From Parelaphostrongylus tenuis (taxonomy: Eukaryota; Nematoda; Chromadorea; Rhabditida; Metastrongylidae), in the NCBI GenBank assembly GCA_019055375.1, contig JAHQIW010004378.1, positions 62,001 to 126,000 on the forward strand: a DNA stretch of 64,000 nucleotides. The letters are read 5' to 3'. The notes beneath the pieces were generated by a model. That model was not told the DNA's origin, did no database searches, and saw only the letters and a program-made list of their open reading frames with translations. Shown here piece after piece: positions 21,946 through 34,200 of the stretch; position 1 is the stretch's first letter, and every line of letters starts with the position of its first letter. The position numbers and the translations under genes are program-made.

Positions 21946-23117
21946 AGCGGTTATTCGTTGTTCTTTCAAGCATTAGGATTACATAGTAAATATATGAAGT
22001 TAGCTCAGAAAATTCGAAAATTCGTAGAATTTTTCCATCCACATAACAATAGTCAAACGGTTTGTCATTTTCATTAGTATATTTTCCACCCATACGCTCA
22101 AAAAGGGCCGATTGGGCTCTCTAGATTGACATCGACCATATGACTATCAGCTGCTTCTCCATCGCACAAATGCTTTCGCAGCGGTTCTTTTTCCTATTGA
22201 TAAGTTTCTCCAACACAAGGCTTTTTATCACCGCCGGATAAGAAGAATCTAGAGGCGTTATCCACTATTAACTGGTTGACTTCCGCGGACCCTAACTGGA
22301 CGTGCCCGCCAGCGTGGGAAGACCCCATTTTCTCTGCCCCGGTTAGTCGCCGACTACGGTACCGCATGTCGTTGAAAGACTCAAACAAAACTTAGCTGTG
22401 GGTATTGAAACGAAGAGCAGTATTGTAGACGGAGACTATCGGAGCAGAGGAGGTGGAGTCGTTCCCACGCTTAAGGACACACCCAGTCAAGGTCTGCGGA
22501 AGTCAACTGGTTAATTCTAAAGATAAAGTTCTTATTTTCGGCCAAGCTTGTCACATGGACCCCAGAAAGCAGATGTTTTCCGTATCGCGCGACTTCTCCG
22601 ATAGATACTGGTAACGAATGAAATTTCCTTCATACCGACATAGCTAGTTCAGCTAATAGCGAAAGTATGATACCGCTTTTGAGTTGGTCGCGCTCCACCT
22701 CAATTCATCATAATCGGCGAAAAAAGGGAAGGTCGGGTCAGGCGTGGTAAAAACCATTGAACTCTAATTATTAACTCTTCGCTACAGAAGGTGTTTTCCT
22801 GGTTCGGACGACTACGAAGAGCGATGGCAGCGAGCGAACCAATCCTATCCAACGATGTCTCATCGTCACTGAAGATTGAGAGAGTACCGTGGCCGTAGTG
22901 GTTGCGATGCTTGTCGCGACATGCCGCGCGGCTGATCACCACACCACAAAACTCTTCAGCGGTCACTAACGAAAACTCGAGGGAACGCCACAGCCTTGTT
23001 ATCCTTAAAATTGCAGAGAAACGGGCTCATCCAGTATCTAAGACGTTCATTAAGAAAACGGAAAATCAAATAGAGTGCTAGAAGTATTTGGATCTGCACA
23101 GTGAAAAACTGTGAGAC

Positions 23118-24240
23118 GACTCAAGTTCATCAGATAAGTGCCGGATTTTTATTGGTTGTCGTGCAACATTTGTGAGCCGTCCGAACAGCACAGTTACATA
23201 TGTACCGCTTTCGTTACACGCCATATCAAGAGTCCAGGAGCGACTCTTTTCCAAAAAAGTCACATAGACCACTCTCTCTGTGGTCTGCTATGTTCCTTAA
23301 TTGGCTACAAAACGGATCTACTGCTCACCTTCATGAAAACCCTCCCATTCGACTTCAAAGCGCCTTCGTTTCCGCTCCACACTTGTCGACTTCGACATTT
23401 CCACATCGACAATCGCAATCCTCTTTCAGAAAACCTCCTGCTTACTTGTCCTGATTACTCGTTACCATAGACATTGTTAACTGCCCGTAGCTGCCGTTCT
23501 AGTCCTTCAATTAGGCAATTAAAAACAGATAATCTCAGGATAATTACTAGCAGTGTCAAAAGCGGAAATCTACGAGATATATCAGTATCTTCTTGAGCAT
23601 AGAGTAGTATTTCATGAGAAAACACCACTATATTAGTATGTTTATCGATCTGAAGAAACTCTAGGGAAAGATTAAAATAAAACAGACAACGGTTGAAATG
23701 CCAAGAGAACAACTTATGAGGTAGGAGTTATCCATGAAGGATGACTGCCACGAGCGAGATGCACAAGTACTTCAGGAAGAGTGTTCTAATGAAAACAATA
23801 AGGTTAGATAATAAATAATACAACAGAGAACTAGACAGTGATCACGATTCAAAAGAAGATAGATGCCTGAATCAACAGTAATGGGCAATGACACACAATG
23901 GGACTCAGAGTAGATAATGCCACAAAGATAATGAGTAATAACTGATTACAGTTTACTTCGATAGTCTTTAACAAAGATGCACCCTATGAGAAATCTTTGA
24001 ATAGTATTTAAAATAGAGATCACTTTTTCTAGAAAACACTATGCCAACAACTGAAAAACTTCGTCCACTTCTAGTATCTCAATAATTATAACCGCGTATG
24101 AGGATCTTCCATTCGATTGTATATGAAGATATAACCAGATGAAGACGAAGAATCTATTACCTCAGCCTCAGAAACCTAAAAAAAATGAGCATCTAATACT
24201 TCCAATTTCCATTAATTCCATTATAATTGATGTAGGAAAG
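23118..24240. other. Unassigned spacer
   Basis: A minus-strand open stretch at about 23,712-23,455 ends in TAA after 'EGLERQLRAVNNVYGNE' and could be a terminal exon, perhaps of the deubiquitinase gene, but splice phase could not be tied to it. The rest shows no recognisable feature. Confidence 0.3.
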
Positions 24241-24330
24241 GGACAGCGCAGTGGTTGACTTGATGAAGTGTACCAGAAAGTAAGATGATGAACAAAGCGC
24301 TGGTTCGACTTCCTCTCTAACACTTTTTTT
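24240..24330 (+). repeat. tRNA-like SINE copy
   Basis: 'cagcgcagtggttgacttga' (A box) is followed 50 bases later by 'ctggttcgacttcctc' (B box), at tRNA-like spacing. Confidence 0.5.
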
Positions 24331-24389
24331 AATCAATCATCTGGGTGCCTTAGAACGCCTTAGCTTGGCTACTTTCGAGATTACAAGCA

Positions 24390-25000
24390 AAACCGTCTAA
24401 TCTTTACGGTTCCGTGGACCCAACCCCCCCCTGCGTCTTTAACATCGGTTCATGGCGTCTAACAATGGCGCCTAACCTCTTGCATGCCACAATTAGACGC
24501 GATACGAACTACTATTAGACCAATGTTGGAGATGCAGAGAGTTGAGTCTATAAGACCGTAAAGGCTAAGCCAGCATTCTGCGAATTCAAAGAAGAGAAAT
24601 TCTCATCGACAATAACAGGCTGTGTAAAAAAAAAAAACAGCGGCGTAGGTGTCGTGGCAGTATGGACGCCAACATATAGGCGCAAGATCATGGTATCATC
24701 CAGCCTGAATCCCATAGGTCAAACGACCACTAAACGTCTCACACATCCAATGTCAGCAACCTGGTACAAGTTCTACCTAAGAAGAGCTTCCTCCGCATCA
24801 CAATCTGACGACTGATAAGTGAAGACTTGAGGACGCCTCTTAGCAGGGCTATATCAGAATTTAAAGGAGAATAAACGAAACAGATAATCAACGTCGTCAA
24901 CAACGACCAAAAATTTCCCGCATACATCAGTAAATCCGAAGATCTTCGCAGCTGATGAACCCAGTAATCCACCCGATTTTATAAGGCCGCATCATAAAAC
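24390..25000. other. Repeat-like stretch of unknown class
   Basis: The stretch carries a 'ttccgtggacccaaccccc' block shared with the MITEs at 43.5 and 44.9 kb, then an open frame on the minus strand with no recognised domain. It may be a retroelement fragment. I could not identify it. Confidence 0.3.
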
Positions 25001-25078
25001 AGTGAACTTATTCAAGTAGGGGTTTTGTCACTGTTCTTGGTATCACTCCTCCTATCTAAGAATTTTTTCGAACACATC

Positions 25079-25112
<34 letters not shown>

Positions 25113-25126
25113 ATATATATATATAG
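25079..25126. repeat. (TA)n microsatellite
   Basis: About 45 bases of alternating TA with one interruption. Confidence 0.95.
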
Positions 25127-25249
25127 GTACGTATAGAGTGCGGTTAAAAAAGACGGCAATACGCTGAAGTCAAAACGACAGAATGAAGGTAGTGTGGTTA
25201 TTTGGTCCAGTTCAACCACGACCAGTACATGGTCTCATGAGAAAAATAA

Positions 25250-25570
25250 GTTAACTTTTTCTGGACCATGATTCACCTCCTCTATATCTCTGAGCCCCGG
25301 TTCGGCAACACTGGACGACCTGCTCCACCCCATCTGGATCTCTAATCTCCAGTGTTGGAATGCATTGAACCTATTATTGTATTATTTCAGGTGTATCACT
25401 GTTATTTCCTTATGTTATGTTACATGTGAATATATTATGGTGCTATAAGTAAATAAATACATTAACGATTCAATTGTAACAAGATACTACACGTAAAGAG
25501 TCCCCGATCTGGGGGTTAGAGATGCAGGGGAGATGGAACCACGGTCCCGACAGAGTCAATAACTAAGCTA
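25250..25570. mobile_element. MITE with 'GGGTTAGAGATGCAG' ends
   Basis: The left end has 'tggatctctaatctccagtg' and the right end has 'tgggggttagagatgcaggg'. The AT-rich centre ('tgttacatgtgaatatatta') is shared with copies at 43,480-43,800, 44,390-44,710 and 44,930-45,220. No coding capacity. Confidence 0.6.
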
Positions 25571-26337
25571 ACACCGAAAGTTAGTTTTCTACAACTGACG
25601 TTTACTCGACAACTTCAGTATTCCACAATATAATAGATTGATGAAACCTGTTGTTGAGCATGGTTTCATGACTCTTACACAGCACCATTATAATCAGGAG
25701 ATGTTGAGGACCAAATCTTCAAAACTAAAGACAAAATTCCACTCTTTCAAGCCGCCCTAACAAACGCACAACAGTTGTAAACATAAATGAGAAGTTGTAA
25801 ACAGTAAACTCCAAAGGTTCTTCTTTGAGGTGTTAAATTCCAGTACGAGATATGCTCTCATAATGCCAAAGACTGACTATCCATAAATATCGGCACTGCT
25901 CAGCAGATCCTCTGAAAGACCTGATCCTTCCAAGCCCTGAAGAAGGCGAAACAGCCGAAACTCAGCTATCAGCGGGGAATATTTTATGATCAAGTGGTGA
26001 TCATTTTCGCATCAACTGGTCCAATACATACATTGTAACTTGGGCGCTATGTGTTGACTTATAAAGGAGACTTTGCTCTATCATTATAAGAGCGCAAATC
26101 GTTATTGTAAAGGCTGGCTTCCATAGATATTGACTTTACCTTCGTTATGACATTATCGTTGCAGTCAAAGCCACTCCTGCCTGGTTGCGTCCAAAGCGAA
26201 GGTGGAATAATGGCCTAAAGTGAACCAATACAAAAAGCACCCAGAGAATACTCGTCTTGAAATCAATGGTATTTAGAGTCTACAAACATATTGAATGCAA
26301 CTTTTTACACTTGTGCACAGTGAGAGAAACAATGCAC

Positions 26338-28228
26338 CCTTCGTTTTTGATGGCTTTTTAGCTTTTTTCCTATCTGCAAATATTTCATCGAATCCACTTC
26401 ACAAGACGCTTGATTCCTTTAGAAGAGAAAAAAATCCCGTCAAGAGATATACGCTTTTCTTGCTCTCATTTAAATTACGATCTTACCACTGAGGAGAGAG
26501 TCGCCATGATGACAAATTACTGCCGATAATGAATATACGGGACCATCCGATGGCTTCAGTATATACGGCGGTTCAGACGTACGACATGGAGAAGTGTCCT
26601 ATAAATGGTCTTGATCGACAAAGAAAAAAAAAACTGCATAAGTGATAATCATTACCTTGAAGTCACGATCTTTTCGTGAACGCAAACTTCTCCTCGTCTG
26701 AAAAAAAGTCGTGCTCATCTTCGGTGAATAAATGAAATTCGAAAAACTTTGATTAGAATGAACGATTAGCAGAAGCATGCAGATTTGAGCAAAAAGAAGT
26801 TCAAGCTCACAATATGATCTACACTGATCGCTGGTTGGAAATGGCAACCGCTTGCGTTTGAGATAAAGATTGCACCTTTATCATCATTGCTATCGTCCCT
26901 TCTCAACGCTACAAATGATCGGAATCAAAGAAAAACCTCATATTGCATTTGATATTATTCAAAATAAGAAATAACTCGACATATACCCAAGGATGCTGAA
27001 TAGTATGCAAAACATTCGACCCCACTAGGAAGCTGAACCCGTGTTTTCACCCATACCGGCGGTGCCTACTACACAACACCACCGAGGCCATCGCTTTGCT
27101 ACTACTCTCTCTGCAGATATAATGTATCGTAGCTGTCAGCAACCAATATATAACGAGCTTGGTCTAGTAAGCACATATCGGCATTTAATCCAGTCATGAC
27201 AGTGTGATAACAAAGCAGTGGCCTCGGTAAAGTAGCGGTAGTACGCGTATCCCAGCATGGGTAGAACGCGGGTTCAACTCCCGCTTGAGGTCGGATATTC
27301 TGGCCGCTGGTTACTCTTAAATGTATATTTACAACATCAAACCACGGCTGAAAACAGTAAAAGTAGGAAATTTATAAGAAATAATCCAATATGAGTAAAA
27401 TAAATAGTAGAACCATCACTTACAAACTGGGACACTACCATCACTGCTCCAGCAAAAGAACGGTCTATATCTGAGCCAGTTTCCCTCGAGGAACGTGTAG
27501 ATATTAACTCCAAGCCAGCATGCCGCTGCGGCTAACTCCACCTGTGTTCCCCCATTCACCATCTTCGGACATCCTTCTGGAAATTATAACATAATCAGTT
27601 GTGCTGTCAAATTTACAAAGTACTACCACCAAATCGAATTCTCTTCATATAACCGCTTCAAATGCCTAACGCGAACGTTTTCCACATCACTTCACAACTC
27701 TGGGTATATCAGATTGGCCGTTTTTGAAAAGCATGAGTCGTGCATGATTCCCATATCATTTGAGAGGTCCATTCTTGCGCATTCTGTGATATACTATTTG
27801 TCTATATCTGCTGCAGAATGGAATTGCCCAGGGAACAAAAACGTTTGCTGATGCTATAGTATACCCAATATGAGGAATGCTGTGCAAAAACGTTTGCGTC
27901 AGCCGGGATTCGAACCCACATCTCACTCTTTCCGGCAGCGTATGCTAACCGTTGCATTATCGATGCTCGTTTTGCACAGCACTCTTATTTACGCTATAAC
28001 GCGTTGTATGCCAAGTTTGTTGATGCTTCAACGTTCTCAGCAAGACAACGCAAAACCACGCACAGCTAAAAAGACCAAGGCAAAGTTTGAGAAATTGGAT
28101 GGAGTTGAGATTCTATCGCATCCATCCTATGGTCCGGACCTTGTTCCATCTGGCCACGGGCTTTTTCCGATCAATGAAACACTTCTAGGCTGGTCTGTAT
28201 TTTGAAAAATGATTGTTGCTGTTAGTTT

Positions 28229-28290
<62 letters not shown>

Positions 28291-31200
28291 AGATTTTGAA
28301 TGTTTATAAAACAATGAAAACTTTCTTTCCAACCTAGTACATACAACATCTGAACACCGTTAAAAGCCGCTAAGTAAAAAGAAATCGATTCGGTCATCCG
28401 ATACCCAATATCTATCATCGTGACTGGGTTCAATGACACTCACTTCGTTTCGTCGATTTCAACCTTCAAAAAAGTCTTCAAACTTTTCGAGTGTTGTAGT
28501 GACTGCTTCTTAGGGACTTGGTCTTCTCAATGAATAACCCATAATGTTAACCGGGCCCAACCTCCTTGCGATCTCGGAGAAGCCCAAGTAAGGCATCTCT
28601 TAGAATGGCTGCTGAGTAACCAAGAAGTGTTTAGGGAGCACATCGATCTAGAACCTTGTTCTTGATAGCCTGCGTCACTGCTTTTTGATGGAGTATGGAA
28701 AAACAGTACAGGCTGTCCAATAGCTATCAGCTTAATGGGCTTAATGACGGATCTAAGCACAGCGGACCAAATTATTGACGGTTAGTTGTTGATCGTTCCA
28801 CATTACGCTTCACAATTAGTACTAGCAAAACAGGAGCCCCCGTAGTGCTTTAGTTGGTACGCACAACTGGAAATGGTCAGACGGATTAACGGCTTTGTTT
28901 TCTCACTCAGTATTGATGGAAAAGCAGCCACATGGTACCAAACAGCTCAAATACATAAAGTCAGAATACAACTTACGCTAGATGGGCATCCATATCCTCT
29001 TCGATTGTGAGGATACATGAAAAATTCGACCGATACTGGCTCATGAAAGCGACGAGCTGGAAAGTGTTTGTGAAACCTGCCCGTATTGATTGAACACCAA
29101 AATCAAAATTGATGACTGATCAATATGTAGTCATTGAACCCAAAGAAGCCAACCTTTTCACGTAGCATGAAAATGCTGACTATCGCTTCCCGCCCGTTTA
29201 TCCACCCAACAAAGCGTACGGAACAGCAGTTTCCATCTCCTCGTACATCGCAACATTGTGGATAGTCTCGAAGAGAGAACTCTATTTCATGACCAAATGT
29301 TTGCTTCCGACGCCTGAACGAGCTAATGATTCAGTGTGAGAGAATTGCTGTTTTAATGCCTCAAAACTAACATCGGAGAATAGTCATCAAATATGCGATT
29401 ATGAAGACTGGGGCAAAACACTTTTGAAACGTACTCTGGAGATCCAACATATTTCAAACCAAACCGCAGACACCATTCTTCTGATACTCCTCTTGAACCG
29501 GGCGAAAATTAGCGTTATTGGTTCCTACAAAAGTTCTGCTAAGTGTAATTCTAAGAGTCAAAGGGAGACTTGGGTTTGCATTAACACACGAGTATAAAAA
29601 GGGTAAAGCTCCTCGGCGTTGATCAATCCCTGAGGGATGCGCCATGCATTCGACTTCAATTTTTAACTTCGTTTGAGGTGACTGAATGCATATCTGGCCT
29701 TTACAATGACTCGCGGTAGCCTCCCGTTGAACCGAGTTAGTGCTGCTTATCCTCCCAGACAAGTCTGAGACCTGTCTGAGATCTGTTACCAATTCACCGA
29801 CCTCGGAGGGATGTATGGCTTGGTGAGCCATGAGCGCGAGATCGAACCATTGACCTCGTGTGTGCGACGCAGAGCACCTCTAACCACTGCGCCACATGCG
29901 CTCAACACACGAGTATACTACATATAAAATAAATCTACACGTAAAAAAGTCAACATTAACCATAGAACTAGCCTCAGATTGTTCGATGACAGTTAAAGGT
30001 TGATGATCAGTAGGCACACGAGTGAGTAGATTCAGAAAGTGCAGTATGTAATGTAGATCTCAGAGGCTCCGTTACCTGGCATGAGTTCATATTACTCCGA
30101 ACAGAGATTCTTGTGTGTTATCCGAGGACAAATGAATTTTCGACCCCAATCGCTACAGAAGAATTTTTCCACAGATGTTAGCAATGACTCCAAAGCTTAA
30201 ATCCCTGGCTACAGCGATGCGTGCCCATTTTTTTGAAAACGGCCTTTTATAACGCTGTAAAATTCCAATAATTTTGTACTCTCATCGCCAGCGCAACTCT
30301 ACTATCATCACGTGAATTCGCAAAGCATGTCAACCGCAGAGCTAATCTTATAGTACCAGAGTCATATGCCTTATCTGCAGTTTCTTTCGATATGGATAAA
30401 ATATTCCGATTCGAACGACAAAAAATCGCACTTCACATGTGACGCGCCATCGTATTCCGATCGATCGATGGCGGACAGCAGCATTAAATCTTTGCCCACC
30501 AGACGCCAGACCGTGAATTAGCCGGTAAACAAGCGCGTCGAAGATGTGGGACTTCGACCTTATTTTTCCTCTTAGACTGCAATGAAACGGTCTTTCCAGA
30601 AGATAAGCACAGTGCGAATCGTGGAAACTTATGTTATCGAACGATTACCGATTGTCTAAAGGAAGAGCTCCACCTTGCGAGAAAAACGCGAGTGTGTAAC
30701 ACAAATGTTTTCTTTCTGCTATAGCGTCATAAGAAGGTTTTCCAAAAACGGTCACGTAACGCAATAGGCAGAAATTTAAGCTTTAGAATGATTGCTAACA
30801 CTCTTGTGGAAAGTTCTTGGTCAGCAAATGGGACCGAATATTTTTTTGCGTTCGAAAACCGAAAAAAAAAACCGACCCGCATGTGACCCAGACTGGTCAG
30901 CATTGACCACGTACTTCAACGCAATTTATTTCTATTTCAATTTAATACATTGAAAAGGAAACTTTTGAGGAAATGCTGTGATAAAGACCTCTTAGGATAT
31001 CTAAGAGACACCTAAGTTCGGCACAACCAATATATATACTGTTACAATTGTTATAGTTAAGCATTTCTTTGCGGCTTTTTTGTCGAGCAGAACCAATTAC
31101 TAGAGTTTCCGTGAAAATTCATAAGCTTAGATGGCGAAAATTTTGAACTTGCACTTATTTTTTTACTAATTTCTTTTAAAGGTCCTTCAATTCATTTTAT

Positions 31201-34200
31201 TCATGAAAATGAAACTGTATTTCACTTACAACGCGCGTTATCGAGCCTACTTTCGTTGATAAAAATGCCTTCTTCTTCTCGTAAAAATTCTTAATTTTTT
31301 AGAAAATTAACTGGAGAAGAAGCTCTGTTCTGCCATTCTGAGAGATCACGCTTTTCGTGTTCATCTCAAACGGCCATGTAAATCCATTGACAAGTCCAAG
31401 CTAAGCAGCCTATACATATAAACGAAAAGCATATGAACGTGCGCAGTAAATCTTGAAGTATTAGAATCATATTTCTTATCTTGTTTTTTCTCCACACCAA
31501 GAAAAACCTCCTCAATTCGATAACAGGAACTGCGCATCACATATGAATAGTGGTCGCCCGATAAACCGCGCAATCAATTCACAATCACTCATACACAGCC
31601 GACAAAAAATTTGCGCCGACTGTGGAACTCAAACTTATTTTCGCTGCTACACAAAGTGAAAAGGCCTTTTTGAGAAGCAAGCACGATAGTGGTCAAGACT
31701 TAAGCTCTCTAATGATCACTGAAACTCTAGTGAGAAACTTTTATCTGGCAAAAAATTCCCCACAATAGATGCTTTCCGATAACAGGAAAGCCCCCCACCC
31801 CCCCCCCCAAAAAAAAAACTGAGTTCAATAAAAACCTTGAGAATGAGCGAGAGTCCACTTACTTGAGATTCAACACCATTATTTCCCAGACAAACTTCGT
31901 CCGCATTTTCTAGACATATTATCTCCATATTAGCATCACCGAGTACACATTGAGATCCACTTTCAGCTGAGCCAGATGCCTACACAGCATGTGTTGTTTT
32001 TGCTGCATAAACTTCTAGCAAAATAGAAATAGAAATATTAAGAGAAATCAACGTTTGCATCGCCGTTTTCGCGACATTCTTATGAGTCTTCAACAATGTC
32101 AGGGCTCTAGAATCATATGCACTTCCAGGTACCGAACTAATACTGTTTCTATGGTGCGATCTACCACTCAAAGACTGACAAACAAGTAAGCAAACAAACA
32201 ACCTCTTCGTAGAAATTTTCCTTCAAATACCCTCCAGTTTGTCTGATTACACCATTGTCCACTGCGGTATGCAAAGCATTTGAGAGAGGAAATTCAACGT
32301 TTTCCTTATCGGGATAAGTATGCTACAATATTACAGAGTAGAAGACACAAAGAAAAGCAATAAGCAGATAAAGAAAATGACGCTGATTACCGTAGCACAA
32401 CAAGCTCTTTGAGGAGTAACCCTAGAAAAGTTAAACAGAGGATAAGCTTCCAGCGTTGATCTGTCCCCTGAGGTACGAACCACCGACTTCATTGAGCAAC
32501 CTTTAGGTCACTGGATGCGAATCTGACTTTTAGAATACTCTGCCGCGCTCATCGATGTATCAAAACAGAGCTGCCATCCTCCCAGACATCTGCGTTCAGT
32601 CACCTCTAACGACGCTTGATGAAGTCAAACGCATGGAGAATCATCTAAGGATTGTTCAGCGCCGAAAGCTTCACCCTCTTTATATCAGTAATTTTACATC
32701 GAATTTATCCAACTCCAAAAACATTTCACATGATAGAATAGCCTAGTTCTATTAGCTAGTCAAGTTCCCAACTCTGCATGCAGTGTATCTATGGAAAAAA
32801 TCTCCAACGATCATAGTTGTGTACATGCTAGACCTCCCGTATTTGAAACTCAATGGCTTACTTGGAATCTATCAATATTATTCTGTGTAGAATTGAGAAG
32901 AAGATCTGACTGCTGCTCTCCGCTTGCTTAACCCTTTGTGGACAATGAGCGTCATAATGACCCCGCATCCAGGAGCGCCATTCGGACAGTTAGGAAGATT
33001 GGTGCGAGCTCCATTAGAAATTCTGGTTAATTAAGTTCTCAGAGAACATTATCGCCAAAAAACGATGCAATATCACTGATGAAACCCCGCTTGAATAATC
33101 TTAGCAAGGCTTCTTTCAGAAAGCTGCAACTCTGATACTACATTTTCTCCACACGTTCACGTGGTTCCCGTTCTTTCAACGAAGTGATAGCCAAGTCGAG
33201 CAGCGATGTGAAACATAACTTATCTTGTATTTATAGCGTCATAAAAGGGGTCTTTTCAAAAAACCGGCCATATACAGCTCTAGCTAGAGATTTGGGCTTT
33301 CGAATGACTACAAACACTATTGCGAAGAGTTCTTATCTTGTGAATAGGCTCGAATATTCCTTTGTTCTCGGATAACAAAAAAAACAGTCGTTCTATTATA
33401 TTTGATCATTTACTGACACAAAAATCCCATTTATTGACGAAAAAAGTATAAATTTCGTTATAAAACTACCACACAGAGCTCGTGCAAGCAGCTTCTCTTC
33501 GTATCCGTCCGGACCGCCCACCGGCCAGTAATAGCGCCTTCCGCAAAGGGTTAACCAAAGGTCCGGGGAACGAAAGGAATAGCATTGTGTTTACTTCTGA
33601 CTAACAATCACTTTTCGAATTCTCAGCAGTAATTAGAATTATAACTTAACATTAGCGATGGGCAAATTTTTACTCTGTGATACGCAGAATGACTGCTCCT
33701 CGTTCTATCCGAAATTTCTTTTCAGTCATTCCTTCAAACTCAGAAGTCGGACACTTCCAACTATCAATAATTTATCCTTTCATTATAATTTGAGCCAACT
33801 TGTCATGTGGTCTGGTAAGGGCTCTTGTATAGCCCGATACACGTGTTTCGTCCTTACAGACCCGTCAGCCGGGCAGAACCTGTCGTCTTTCGATAGTTTT
33901 GAAATCAGTTCTCTCGGGCACTTTGCTCCCCTACAGAGAGTCATCGAAGACGAACGTTCTACACTTTGGGTCAAGCGAAATTTTCACCTAACACAGAGTG
34001 TTGCACACTCGATTGCTCTTTGGCTGGTATTTTCATCATATTCTACCTTTATTTCGAGTGCTTCGTTTAGACCACGCTCAAATTTCAATGAATCCTTTCA
34101 TTGTTATTTGAGCCAACTTGTCATATGGTCTGGTAAGGGCTCTTGTACAGCCCGAGAGAACTGACTATGAAAAGATCGACAGACGACGGGTTCTGCCCGG

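Noticed and set aside
29454..29831. 125-codon minus-strand open frame
   Set aside because: It is the readable strand of the tRNA-headed SINE; the same peptide recurs in the 43.9 and 47.2 kb copies without any gene context.
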